From positions 73,512-137,511 of the forward strand of contig NZ_KZ987724.1 of the NCBI RefSeq assembly GCF_003614185.1: a stretch of 64,000 bases of DNA. Direction: 5' to 3'. Under the pieces are notes generated by a model, which worked only from the letters and a program-made list of their open reading frames with translations, did no database searches and was not told where the DNA came from. The stretch comes from Paenibacillus aceti (GTDB lineage: Bacteria; Bacillota; Bacilli; Paenibacillales; Paenibacillaceae). Position 1 is the stretch's first letter. Every line of letters starts with the position of its first letter. A program made the translations under genes and the position numbers. Below are positions 17,904 to 27,234 of this stretch, piece after piece.

Positions 17904-20180
17904 TTAGAGACCGCCGACAGTGGCAGCACTGCGGATGCCGATATCGCGCAGATATACTGAGCCTTGGTCGGTCTTGTCGAAAATAAAGCCGATTCGGCTG
18001 AGTTGTTCCGGCTGGAAAGCCGGATTTACTTGTTTGAAATCGGCCAACCGGAAGGCAAAGTTTTGGAACACGGGCTCCCGAGTTGGCAGCAGCGACGTAA
18101 ACGGCCATTTCAGGATGTCGCCTTGGAGCATCGGTAGCAAGCTGGCGTTGCTGCTTAACGGCATAGCAGCAATGTTGCCGCTCTTATCAGCAACCTGCAC
18201 GGTCAAATCGATAAGCGCTTCCTGCGTATCCGTCTTTTTCCTATCGTCGCGGTCAGCCATAGAGAAGACAATAGAGCTTCCCGGCTCTGCGGCAATCCCG
18301 GTGTCAGGCAGAATCACCGTATAACTAGGGATATCATTAGACTCTCTGCGATCCCAACCAAGTTGAACCGCGCTGTACAGGTCTGTGCCATATTTCATCA
18401 TGACTTTTTCTTCTTTCCATTCCTTTAGTGCCTTTCCAATCAGGCGTCCGCCTTCGATTGTCGTCGTGGATAGATCGATATCCTCATCAAAGCTGCTGAT
18501 CAGCGTGGTGTTGGCATCCCAATAGTTGCTGATATACATCGTGTCCGGGAGCCATTCCTTGGCATAACCAAGGTCTTTAAATACATGGCGATACTGCTCT
18601 TGTCCCTGCAGCGTGGCTTCCAGAAAGGAAGAGATGAGTACTTTAGCTGCCTGCAATTGATCCTCCTGAGAGAGAAGCTGGGCGGTATTATAGAACTTGC
18701 TGCCAAAACCGATAGTGTCCGCTCTGCCCCATGTGGTATTAAACTGTCCATGATTCGCTCCATAAACATAAACAGACGCCTTGAAGTGAGGCACATTATC
18801 GGAAAAGCCGATTCGGCTGTATTGGCTTGCGCCGGCAAAGGAACTGACGTCCATATCATGCGAGCCTTGAATTGCCAGGTAGCTGACATCCCTCAAGGGG
18901 GTGGGCTGACCAGCGGGCTTGTGTTGGCCGTCGGTACCGGCAATGGAAATAATGGAGCGGATCCCAAAGTTATAATCGAATGGGATATCGCCGTGCTCGG
19001 GAGCTGACGGTAGCTTATTGTAGGCTGCTGCTACAGCTACTGCCTCGCCACCGCGGGAGTGGCCGATCAGCGATATTCGGCTCATATCCGCTTTGTTGAA
19101 GAACGGGTTGCCCTTCGTGCCGTTCCATTCCTCCCATACCTTCAGATGCTCCAGGATTAGCCAGCCGCGGGCTGGATTTTCATTTTTCAGTACCTTCAGC
19201 ATGAACAGATCGTCATAGGGTGACGTATTCAGGAAATTCTCATCGAGCGAAACAAAAATATAGCCTTTGCTCGCCAGCAAGTTGCCTAAATAAGCATACC
19301 CTGGATCGGAATAATCGGTAGCTAGATGATTGCCATGTACAGCGATCACTAAGGGAAACGGTCCCTCGCCCTCGGGGTACCAGACCAGCCCGTTAAGCGC
19401 CATTTGATCTGGCCCGAATCCGAAGGTTTTTGTGCGGATCGAGGACCAGTTTTCCACAAATGCCGATCCGTCCACTTGCCTGGTTATCAATGAATCCTCG
19501 GCATTAAATTCCTTACGGTAGCTGTCCGCGCTTCCGTATGTCAGGGTTTTGACGGGATAAGAACCGGGTTCACTCGGGTTCGCCATGGCCGTGGGATAAT
19601 GCTCGGCAGTCTTGATGGCTTGCAGGCGGTATGGCTTCGGCAAGTCGCTATTGCCGCTGTCAAACAGCCAGTAGCCGCCCAAGAGTATATAGGCAAATGC
19701 CACTCCCGCTGTTATGCCGGAGAGAATTTTGGATATCTTTTTTGCTTCGCGATATTTGCCGGTGAACCAGCGGTACATCAACATCCCCAGCAAGGAGAAG
19801 GCTACGATGATGGACAAAGCGGCGATAAACATCAACTGCACAGGGCCGATAAAACTGATAACCAGCAGGCAGAGTGAAGTAAGCACAAGCCAAATATAAC
19901 GGGTGGGCATTTTCTTGACCCCATGAAGTAGCAGGGCGATGACTCCGGTCAGCAGGATGCTTGCAAGCAGGAACAAGATGATCCCAGCGAGGTAAGGGAG
20001 GGCTCCCCGTCCTCCAATCATGGTGTAACCTTGCACAAAATAGAGGCACAGGACTATAACCCCCAGCGCTAGCGATGCTCCTTTCCATCCGGGGGAAAGC
20101 GGTGCAGGACGTTTCAGGAAACGGGCGACACGTAATCTGAATCTGGACTTTTTCTTTTCTTGAATGACTGGATTTGCCAT
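17904..20180 (-). CDS. Membrane-anchored alpha/beta hydrolase
   Basis: A 758-residue protein starting at 20180, where AGAGGAG precedes the ATG; an upstream ATG has no such site. About five or six membrane helices occupy the first 190 residues. The rest is a large extracytoplasmic alpha/beta hydrolase: strand and oxyanion motif VIAVHGNH, nucleophile elbow GHSRGGE, acid in QGSHDMD, and histidine in GANHGQF, so the Ser-Asp-His triad is complete. A beta-rich C-terminal domain of about 180 residues follows. The family resembles chlorophyllase/cutinase-like esterases; the substrate is unknown. Convergent or divergent neighbours leave it monocistronic. Confidence 0.8.
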   Translation of the reverse strand: MANPVIQEKKKSRFRLRVARFLKRPAPLSPGWKGASLALGVIVLCLYFVQGYTMIGGRGALPYLAGIILFLLASILLTGVIALLLHGVKKMPTRYIWLVLTSLCLLVISFIGPVQLMFIAALSIIVAFSLLGMLMYRWFTGKYREAKKISKILSGITAGVAFAYILLGGYWLFDSGNSDLPKPYRLQAIKTAEHYPTAMANPSEPGSYPVKTLTYGSADSYRKEFNAEDSLITRQVDGSAFVENWSSIRTKTFGFGPDQMALNGLVWYPEGEGPFPLVIAVHGNHLATDYSDPGYAYLGNLLASKGYIFVSLDENFLNTSPYDDLFMLKVLKNENPARGWLILEHLKVWEEWNGTKGNPFFNKADMSRISLIGHSRGGEAVAVAAAYNKLPSAPEHGDIPFDYNFGIRSIISIAGTDGQHKPAGQPTPLRDVSYLAIQGSHDMDVSSFAGASQYSRIGFSDNVPHFKASVYVYGANHGQFNTTWGRADTIGFGSKFYNTAQLLSQEDQLQAAKVLISSFLEATLQGQEQYRHVFKDLGYAKEWLPDTMYISNYWDANTTLISSFDEDIDLSTTTIEGGRLIGKALKEWKEEKVMMKYGTDLYSAVQLGWDRRESNDIPSYTVILPDTGIAAEPGSSIVFSMADRDDRKKTDTQEALIDLTVQVADKSGNIAAMPLSSNASLLPMLQGDILKWPFTSLLPTREPVFQNFAFRLADFKQVNPAFQPEQLSRIGFIFDKTDQGSVYLRDIGIRSAATVGGL

Positions 20181-20357
20181 AGAAACTCCTCTTTCTTTTT
20201 GAACTATATGTGGTCTCCGAGATGTGGTCTTCAAGATGTTATGAGGTTAAGTATAAACTATCATTCTGTCTCTGCACTTGCATGATTCTTAAATTAACCT
20301 TAAAAGCAGGAGATTGGCCGGGAAGCACGAAAAATTACGTGCTGAGGGGGAATTTTG

Positions 20358-21080
20358 ATGCGTAAAACGATCCTGCTTGTGGAGTATGATCCGGATATTG
20401 TAGAACTGCTCAAGCTTTTTTTAGAAAAAGATTACGACGTACTCGAAGCAAATAACGGCATAGAAGCCGCCGAGCAATTCTCGCGGCATTCGATAGATTT
20501 GGCGGTGATCGATATTATGATGCCGGAGCTCGACGGCTATCAGCTGCTGCGATGGATTCGCAAGCAATATAAGCTGCCGGTGCTAATTGTATCGGCGAAA
20601 AACCAAGAGATCGATAAGATCGCTGGCCTGGGCTTGGGCGCGGATGATTTTATCACGAAGCCGTTCAGCCCGCTGGAAGTAGTGGCGAGAGTACAAGCTC
20701 AGCTTCGGCGAAGCTATGAGTTCAATGAGCCTATCCCGGCCGGAACGGACGAAGAGGAAGCGCCGATCAAGATAGGTAACCTCTGCTTGGATCATGAAGC
20801 CTGCATGCTGGTCAAACGAGGCGAAGCCCTTCCGCTAAGCGCGATCGAATACAAGTTGCTGAAGCTGCTGATGAGCAAGCCAGGGCGTATTTATACCAAG
20901 AAGCAGATTTTTGAAAAGGTGTGGGAAGACGTTTATATGGCGGATGATAACACCATCATGGTGCAGATCAGCCGGCTCCGGGATAAAATTGAGGATTCGC
21001 CGCGGGAACCGGTATATATAAAAACGATACGTGGACTCGGCTATCGATTTGCCAGAGAGGAGGAACTGGATGAGACGTAA
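20358..21080 (+). CDS. OmpR/PhoB-family response regulator with altered acidic pocket
   Basis: A 240-residue regulator: receiver domain (about 1-120) with phospho-acceptor Asp52 in VIDIMMPELDG, Ser in IVSAKN and Lys in ITKPFSP, then a winged-helix DNA-binding domain (about 140-232) ending TIRGLGYRF. The acidic pair that binds magnesium normally reads ED or DD; here it is Glu9-Tyr10, a GAT-to-TAT change at a conserved metal ligand. Phosphorylation is therefore probably impaired. The gene overlaps the start of a destroyed histidine kinase gene, so both parts of the phosphorelay look affected. ATG 20358 follows GAGGGGG. Confidence 0.92.
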   Translation: MRKTILLVEYDPDIVELLKLFLEKDYDVLEANNGIEAAEQFSRHSIDLAVIDIMMPELDGYQLLRWIRKQYKLPVLIVSAKNQEIDKIAGLGLGADDFITKPFSPLEVVARVQAQLRRSYEFNEPIPAGTDEEEAPIKIGNLCLDHEACMLVKRGEALPLSAIEYKLLKLLMSKPGRIYTKKQIFEKVWEDVYMADDNTIMVQISRLRDKIEDSPREPVYIKTIRGLGYRFAREEELDET

Positions 21081-21374
21081 ATCAAAATTGTTCGGCATGC
21101 TTGTCCGAAACTATATTTTCTTTTCACTGACGGTGGGTTTGACCGTATTCTTGCTGTTGGTCTGGTTTATTGTGCAAACAAACCAAGAGATATCATATTC
21201 GAGGCCTTCGTGCGAGGGGATGCGGCGAGAAAAAGCGATGGCGGTACGGGTCTTGGGCTGACGATTGCCAGGCATATTGCAGATAAACATGGTGGACGGC
21301 TGACGTTGGAGTCGAGCGCTGGGGAGGAACTCACCCGATTCGTATTAACGCTGCCGAAGAGGATGACATTGTAG
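21070..21374 (+). pseudogene. Internally deleted sensor histidine kinase
   Basis: The ATG at 21070 overlaps the end of the regulator gene, as in intact regulator-kinase pairs. The first ~40 codons encode a basic start and a membrane helix (FFSLTVGLTVFLLLVWFIV). Around 21185-21192 the sequence jumps frame to the C-terminal part of a HATPase domain: IFEAFVRGDAARKSDGGTGLGLTIA, containing the G2 box GTGLGL, through to TAG at 21372-21374. The sensor, HAMP, dimerisation/His and N-box regions are gone. The original frame ends at 21261. Confidence 0.88.
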
Positions 21375-21473
21375 CGATTATTTCTGTATTTCTCCGCTCG
21401 ACTTTATTTATTTTGAAGATCAAGCTAAAATATAGGAAGTTTAGCGGTTTACTGTCTAAAAGGGGGAATTATT

Positions 21474-22586
21474 ATGCTGAAAATAGGTTCACATGTATCT
21501 TTTTCGGATAAAGGTCTATTAAGCGCGACGGGGGAAGCTGTGTCCTATGGCTCAAGCTCGTTCATGATATATACCGGCGCTCCGCAGAATACGCGGCGCA
21601 AACCGATGGATGCGATGTATTTGCCGGAAGGTAAGGAAGCGATGGAGGAGGCCGGTATTGACGAAATTGTGGTGCATGCGCCTTATATCATTAATTTGGG
21701 CTCCTACAAGTCGAATACGTATCAGCTGGCGGTTGATTTTCTACAGGAGGAGATTCGCCGTACCCATGCGATCGGTGTGCGTAATATCGTGCTTCATCCG
21801 GGCGCTTTTACGGACAAGGATGCGGAATATGGCGTTGCGCGGATCGCTGAGGGCTTGAATGAAGTATTAAGCGGCACCGATGCAACCGAAGTAAACATCG
21901 CCCTGGAGACGATGGCGGGAAAAGGGACCGAGGTTGGACGCAGCTTCGAAGAAATCGCAGCGATTATCGATAAGGTCGAGCACAATGAGCGGCTAACGAT
22001 CTGCCTCGATACTTGCCATATTCACGATGCGGGCTATGATATCATAAATGATCTCGATGGCGTGCTGCATAAATTCGATCAGACGATCGGTCTGGACCGG
22101 ATCGCGGTCGTTCATATTAATGATAGCAAGAATCCGGTCGGCGCGGGGAAAGACCGTCACACTCCGCTGGGTACAGGCTGGATCGGCTTCGAAGCGATTG
22201 ATAGAGTTGTGCATCATGAAGCGCTACAAGGACGTCCATTCATACTGGAGACGCCTTGGGTTGGTAAAGACGCCAAGACTCAGCGCCCGATGTATGAAGT
22301 GGAAATCGCTTTGCTGCGCGGAGAAGTAGAGCAGCGCTTCGGTATGGAATTTATCGCAGATGTAGCCGGACTGCATGACTTCTTCAGCAAGCAGGATATC
22401 CATTACCGCTCGTTCGTGCTGGACACTTGGAATCTGCTGAAGAACGATGCGAAAGCGAAGAAGGCGGACCCTCGCGAACCGCTGGAGCGTCTGTACGATA
22501 TGGTGATCGCCGCGAATCTATTCCCGGAATATTCGGAGGAACAGATTAATCATCGCTTGATCGCCTGGCTCTCAGGAAGATATTAA
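21474..22586 (+). CDS. nfo: Endonuclease IV (AP endonuclease) with C-terminal extension
   Basis: A 370-residue TIM-barrel zinc enzyme for base excision repair that cuts at abasic sites. Signature elements: GSHVS near the start, [39 protein letters not shown] and [16 protein letters not shown], which supply the trinuclear zinc ligands. The barrel ends near residue 285; the remaining 85 residues (from about [10 protein letters not shown]) form an extra helical domain not present in the ~285-residue E. coli enzyme. AAGGGGG precedes the ATG. It is a single gene. Confidence 0.93.
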   Translation: MLKIGSHVSFSDKGLLSATGEAVSYGSSSFMIYTGAPQNTRRKPMDAMYLPEGKEAMEEAGIDEIVVHAPYIINLGSYKSNTYQLAVDFLQEEIRRTHAIGVRNIVLHPGAFTDKDAEYGVARIAEGLNEVLSGTDATEVNIALETMAGKGTEVGRSFEEIAAIIDKVEHNERLTICLDTCHIHDAGYDIINDLDGVLHKFDQTIGLDRIAVVHINDSKNPVGAGKDRHTPLGTGWIGFEAIDRVVHHEALQGRPFILETPWVGKDAKTQRPMYEVEIALLRGEVEQRFGMEFIADVAGLHDFFSKQDIHYRSFVLDTWNLLKNDAKAKKADPREPLERLYDMVIAANLFPEYSEEQINHRLIAWLSGRY

Positions 22587-22673
22587 GCTTCAGATCGTTA
22601 TAATGAATAGACTTGGAATTTTAAATAGAGAGAAATGCTATAGATCATAAGCCCAGGGGGAATAGAGAAACCA

Positions 22674-23570
22674 ATGGATAAGCACATGAAGATGAATGGA
22701 CTAGTTAAGTCTTATGATACTAATCGGGCGCGTATGCTCATTTCTTGCCCGGATGGCCCGGGGATTGTGTCGACAGTATCCCGCTTTCTGTTTGAGCATG
22801 GAGCGAACATCGTTCAATCCGACCAATACACGATCGACCCGGAGGGCGGAATGTTCTTCATGCGGATTGAGTTCGATCTGGCTCAGCTTGAAGAACGTAT
22901 AGACGGCTTGAAGCAGGATTTTGCCAAGATAGCGGGCAGATTCCAAATGGAATGGAATATATTTCAGCTCAGTCATAAGAAGAAGCTGGCCATCTTCGTC
23001 TCCAAGGAGGATCATTGCCTGGTCGAGCTGCTATGGCAGTGGCAGGCGGGCGATCTGGATGCCGAGATTTCCATGGTCGTCAGCAATCATCCGGATATGA
23101 AGGAATATGTCGAATCATTTGGAATTCCTTATTATCATATCCCTGTTACGCCGGAGACCAAGCGCGAAGCAGAGCAGAAGCAGCTGGAGGTTGTGAACGG
23201 GAAGGTGGACTTGATCGTGCTGGCCAGATATATGCAGATCTTGTCACCGGCCTTGATTCAGCCTTACCGCAACCGGATTATCAATATCCATCACTCCTTC
23301 CTCCCGGCCTTCGTAGGTGGCAAGCCCTATGCCCAAGCCTATGATCGCGGTGTAAAAATTATCGGCGCGACGGCCCACTATGTCACTGAGGAGCTGGACG
23401 GCGGTCCTATCATTGAACAGGACGTACAGCGTGTCAGCCACCGGGATGATGTAGCTGAACTGAAGCGGATCGGCCGGACAATCGAGCGAGTGGTGCTGGC
23501 CAGGGCTGTGAAGTGGCATATCGAGGACCGCATTCTGGTGCATCAGAACAAGACGGTCGTATTCAATTAA
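22674..23570 (+). CDS. purU: Formyltetrahydrofolate deformylase
   Basis: A 298-residue protein with an N-terminal ACT domain (RMLISCPDGPGIVSTVSRF) and a formyltransferase-fold domain with FVSKEDHCL, DLIVLARYMQILS and HHSFLPAF. It hydrolyses 10-formyl-THF to THF and formate, balancing one-carbon pools and feeding formate to purine synthesis. Length is normal for PurU. AGGGGGA lies upstream of the ATG. It stands alone and is followed by a strong terminator. Confidence 0.95.
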   Translation: MDKHMKMNGLVKSYDTNRARMLISCPDGPGIVSTVSRFLFEHGANIVQSDQYTIDPEGGMFFMRIEFDLAQLEERIDGLKQDFAKIAGRFQMEWNIFQLSHKKKLAIFVSKEDHCLVELLWQWQAGDLDAEISMVVSNHPDMKEYVESFGIPYYHIPVTPETKREAEQKQLEVVNGKVDLIVLARYMQILSPALIQPYRNRIINIHHSFLPAFVGGKPYAQAYDRGVKIIGATAHYVTEELDGGPIIEQDVQRVSHRDDVAELKRIGRTIERVVLARAVKWHIEDRILVHQNKTVVFN

Positions 23571-23600
23571 TATAATCAGAAGCTCATTTATATATCATCG

Positions 23601-23647
23601 ACAACCGTCTTAGCAAACCATCATTGACTTGCTAGACGGTTGTTTTG
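23601..23647 (+). terminator. Terminator after purU
   Basis: ACAACCGTCTTAGCAA (23601-23616) pairs with TTGCTAGACGGTTGT (23629-23643), one bulged base, followed by TTTTG. Confidence 0.9.
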
Positions 23648-23749
23648 TTGAGGTGAGGCAGATAGTGTGTCAGCCTTTGTCCGCAAATCGCGAATCAAGT
23701 AACATTATGCCTGCTTGCCTCGTTATATGATTGAGCCAGAGGAACTTTC

Positions 23750-23832
23750 TAACGAAACTCTATATCGTCATTTATGAGGAATACTGCCTTTAAGCCGATC
23801 ATTGATCCCAATAGCGATACCTTGTCGTTAGA
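23750..23832 (+). repeat. Two-dyad element, family A (copy 7)
   Basis: One forward box at 23750 (TAACGA-N9-TCGTCA) and one inverted box at 23810, 60 bp apart. This equals the inner pair of a full array; the outer pair is absent. Confidence 0.75.
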
Positions 23833-23947
23833 GTGAAATCGGCAGGCAGGTTTCCAATTATTGCGGCAGTAAGAGGGATGTACAGCGATCAGACTAACTT
23901 CCATAATAAAAGAATGAAGAAGAAGCTAGTTGAGAGGGGAGAAGCAT

Positions 23948-26308
23948 TTGTATATTTCATTCAAGCGAGGAATGCATACGCTAATATTAAGCATGTTCAT
24001 CGTAGTCTCGATTCTGTGGGGGAGCCCGATGACTGCTCATGCAGCAAATCCCAATATCAGCATAGAGAGCGAGATCGGTTATGGCGGAAGCTATAAACAT
24101 AATAAGTGGACGCCTCTGACAATTACTTTGAAGAGTGATGAGGATATTAGCGGCGAAGTCGTAGTTCAAATGGAGAACCCGAATTTCGGGGGGCGTCAGT
24201 CCTATGTGAAGAAGGTTGATTTGCCGGCAGGGACCGCCAAGCAGATCACCTTCGGCATTGTGGGGAATTACTTTGACAAGAATAGCAATTCAATTCGTTT
24301 CTATAAGGGCTCAGTTGAATCAGGAAAACATATCGCCTTTAAGTCGGGACAAGCCTACGTCGAATCTCAACCGACGAATGGAGTGTTCATTGGGCAGCTG
24401 GCTTCCGATCCAGATAGTCTTAATTTCATGAATTTACTGAATAATCAGAACGATCCACTTCAGGTTTTGCCATTAAGCGGCGAGCAAATACCGGATGAGG
24501 GGATCATGCTATCTTCCGTTGACGTTCTATTCCTGAACAATTTTGCCTCCGATACGTTGAAGGAGCAGACGAAGCAGGCTATTTCGGCCTGGGTACATCA
24601 GGGTGGAATTCTTGTATTATCCGGCGGGCCGAGTTACCCGAAGACGGCCAAGGGCTTGGAAGCCCTATCGCCCGTTGAATATAAGGGAACAACCGATGCG
24701 AGAGCGCTGCCTGAAATGGAGAAGCTGGCTGGCAAGGCGCTGAAGCTGGAGCATGCGATCTCTCTATCAACAGCTCAATTGAAGGATGGAGCGGATAGTC
24801 TCGTCAGATATGAGGACGGGCCGTTAGTCGCCTCCTGGTCGCTCGGCAAGGGCAAGGTATTCTATGCAGCCTATGATCTGGCGACTGAGCCAGTTCATAG
24901 CTGGTCAGGTCATGCCGACTTCTGGAATAACCTGCTTAAGGGCAAGCTGGCAAGCACGATTAAAGATCGGAACAGATCTTATCCGGATATCGAGAGTTAT
25001 ATGGATAATTACCTGAATTATTTTCCATCCTTGGCTCTACCGCCTTTCTCATTATTCTTCTGGTCGCTGATTGGCTATGCCGTATTAGTAGCTCCTGTAC
25101 TCTACTATGTACTTAAGAGATTTGATCGGCGTGAATGGGCCTGGTTCCTTATTCCCATCATCGCTATCCTGGTGAGTGGAAGTATCTATGTGACCGGCAC
25201 TTCGGGGAAAACCTCTCTGCAGGCGCATACCCTGAATATGGTGGAATTAGACGGCAAGGGACAAGGGATGAAAACCACAGGCTCAGCCATATTCGTACCT
25301 CGTGGCGGCAATTATGAGTTGGAACTTCCCGGAGAGGTCCATCTGATGAGTAAACGCGAGGATGGTTATATCTCTGGTGGAGGAGAAGAAGGGATTAACA
25401 GACAGTTAATTCGTCAGCAAGATGGTGTGACAACGCTCAAGCTGAAGGACATGACCCATCGTTCGATGGCTAAAATATGGATCGCAAAACAGACTGGGGA
25501 TTATGGCGCACTAGAGATCGAGGTTCATCCTGATCAGAACGGGATTGCCCAGGGCAGTGTAACCAATCGTCTGGATCGGGATCTTAGTGATGCGGCCTTG
25601 ATTCTGGGAGGAAATGTGTATAGCCTTGGAGAGCTTAAGCAGGATCAAACCGTGCAAATTCCCGCGAAATATGTTCCAAGTGCTTCTAACAACTATTCGA
25701 CGACTCTATTCCCTTATTCCAGCCGGGATGAGAAGAATAGAGAGCGCGCCATGATTGATGGGCTGTTAGGACAGAGCTTAGGTGAGTCAAACAATATGCT
25801 GCTAGCCTGGAGCAAGGATAGTCTTGACGGTTATCAAGTGAATGGGAAAAATCCCGATACGGAACAGCTGAATCTGTGGGTGCAGCCTGTAAAAGTGCAA
25901 TTCAAGCCTGATCAGACCAACGAGATTATTGTGCCTTATGGTTATATTCCTGCACAAGTCGCGGCGATATCGACTTCGAACTGGGATTTGGAGAACGGTG
26001 GTGAAAGGATCCATATGGAACAGGGCGAAGTGCAGTTTGAATTCACTCTGCCGATGGCGGGCCAGATTGATTATTCCTCACTGAAGCTGCAGCAGAATGA
26101 TCCCGGTCAGCATACCAAGACGATGATATGGAATTTCAAGGAGACGAAGTGGGAGGAGATAAGCTGGAACAAGGGCGAAGTGACAATATCCGACCATCTA
26201 GCTGACTATATTCAAAATGGAGCCTTAGTGAGAGTTGCTGTTACGACAGAGGAATGGGGCGGCTTTGATATTCCGAGGATCTCCGTGAAAGGCAAGGTGA
26301 GCCCATGA
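23948..26308 (+). CDS. Exported membrane protein of an ABC/MoxR/VWA locus
   Basis: A ~786-residue protein. A TTG at 23948, 6-7 bases after GAGAGGGGAGA, is the best start; an ATG eight codons later is an alternative. A signal-type hydrophobic segment ending TAHA is followed by beta-rich extracytoplasmic domains. A GATase1-like fold lies at about 130-330 (ILVLSGGPSYP, GKGKVFYAAYD). Two membrane helices at about 365-410 precede another beta-rich region. No catalytic motif is clear. It overlaps the ABC ATPase gene by four bases (ATGA), heads an eight-gene operon, and probably works with that transporter. Confidence 0.65.
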   Translation: MYISFKRGMHTLILSMFIVVSILWGSPMTAHAANPNISIESEIGYGGSYKHNKWTPLTITLKSDEDISGEVVVQMENPNFGGRQSYVKKVDLPAGTAKQITFGIVGNYFDKNSNSIRFYKGSVESGKHIAFKSGQAYVESQPTNGVFIGQLASDPDSLNFMNLLNNQNDPLQVLPLSGEQIPDEGIMLSSVDVLFLNNFASDTLKEQTKQAISAWVHQGGILVLSGGPSYPKTAKGLEALSPVEYKGTTDARALPEMEKLAGKALKLEHAISLSTAQLKDGADSLVRYEDGPLVASWSLGKGKVFYAAYDLATEPVHSWSGHADFWNNLLKGKLASTIKDRNRSYPDIESYMDNYLNYFPSLALPPFSLFFWSLIGYAVLVAPVLYYVLKRFDRREWAWFLIPIIAILVSGSIYVTGTSGKTSLQAHTLNMVELDGKGQGMKTTGSAIFVPRGGNYELELPGEVHLMSKREDGYISGGGEEGINRQLIRQQDGVTTLKLKDMTHRSMAKIWIAKQTGDYGALEIEVHPDQNGIAQGSVTNRLDRDLSDAALILGGNVYSLGELKQDQTVQIPAKYVPSASNNYSTTLFPYSSRDEKNRERAMIDGLLGQSLGESNNMLLAWSKDSLDGYQVNGKNPDTEQLNLWVQPVKVQFKPDQTNEIIVPYGYIPAQVAAISTSNWDLENGGERIHMEQGEVQFEFTLPMAGQIDYSSLKLQQNDPGQHTKTMIWNFKETKWEEISWNKGEVTISDHLADYIQNGALVRVAVTTEEWGGFDIPRISVKGKVSP

Positions 26309-27234
26309 TTGAAATTCATAATTTGACGAAGATCTACGGCAGCTTTCATGCACTGGACGAGGTCAATATTCAGATCGATAAAGGGACGGTATTCGGATTC
26401 GTAGGCCCTAACGGAGCGGGCAAAACAACGACGATGTCGATTCTGGCAACACTGCTGCTGCCTACATCCGGCACGGCTAAAGTGGGGGGCTATGACGTCG
26501 TCCAGCATCCGCATGAGGTTCGCAAAAGAATCGGCTATATGCCGGATTTCTTCGGGGTATATGATCAGTTCAAGACGACGGAGTACTTACATTTCTATGG
26601 AGCTAGCTATGGCATCCCCAGGAGTGAGCGGAATAAGCTGATTCCGCAGCTGCTGGAGCTGGTCAATCTGAGCGACAAGATCGACAGCTATGTGGACAGC
26701 TTGTCACGCGGGATGAAGCAGCGCCTCTGCCTGGCGCGTTGTCTCGTGCATGATCCCGAGGTGCTGATCCTGGACGAGCCGGCTTCAGGGCTGGACCCGA
26801 GGGCACGCATTGAAATGCGGGAAATTCTTAAAGAGTTGAAGCTGATGGGCAAGACGATTATTATTTCGTCGCATATTTTGCCGGAGCTGGCGGAGATGGT
26901 GGATGAGATCGGGGTCATTGAACACGGCAGAATGGTCGCTCAAGGGAAGGTCGCAGATATCCAAAACCGTCTAAGGGTGAAAAGAGTTCTCCACATCCGC
27001 ATGCTCGATCAGACGGAGCGGTTCAGCACCTGGCTTAAGGACGAAGCCTATGTCAGTCAGGTATATAGCGATGCTACTGGCGTGCATATTCATTTCAGCG
27101 GCGGGGATCTTGAGCAGGCTGAATTGTTAGCCAGGATGATCTCAGCCGGATTCCAGATCGTCTCCTTCAATGAAGCACAGACGAATCTAGAAGATGTATT
27201 CCTGGAGATTACGAAAGGGGGGAGCTACGAATGA
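26305..27234 (+). CDS. ABC transporter ATP-binding protein
   Basis: A 309-residue nucleotide-binding subunit: Walker A GPNGAGKT, signature LSRGMKQR, Walker B VLILDEPASGLDP, and switch histidine in SSHILPE. The ~80-residue C-terminal extension is typical of ABC-2 (NatA/CcmA-like) exporters. It overlaps both neighbours by four bases and pairs with the permease encoded next. Confidence 0.95.
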   Translation: MIEIHNLTKIYGSFHALDEVNIQIDKGTVFGFVGPNGAGKTTTMSILATLLLPTSGTAKVGGYDVVQHPHEVRKRIGYMPDFFGVYDQFKTTEYLHFYGASYGIPRSERNKLIPQLLELVNLSDKIDSYVDSLSRGMKQRLCLARCLVHDPEVLILDEPASGLDPRARIEMREILKELKLMGKTIIISSHILPELAEMVDEIGVIEHGRMVAQGKVADIQNRLRVKRVLHIRMLDQTERFSTWLKDEAYVSQVYSDATGVHIHFSGGDLEQAELLARMISAGFQIVSFNEAQTNLEDVFLEITKGGSYE

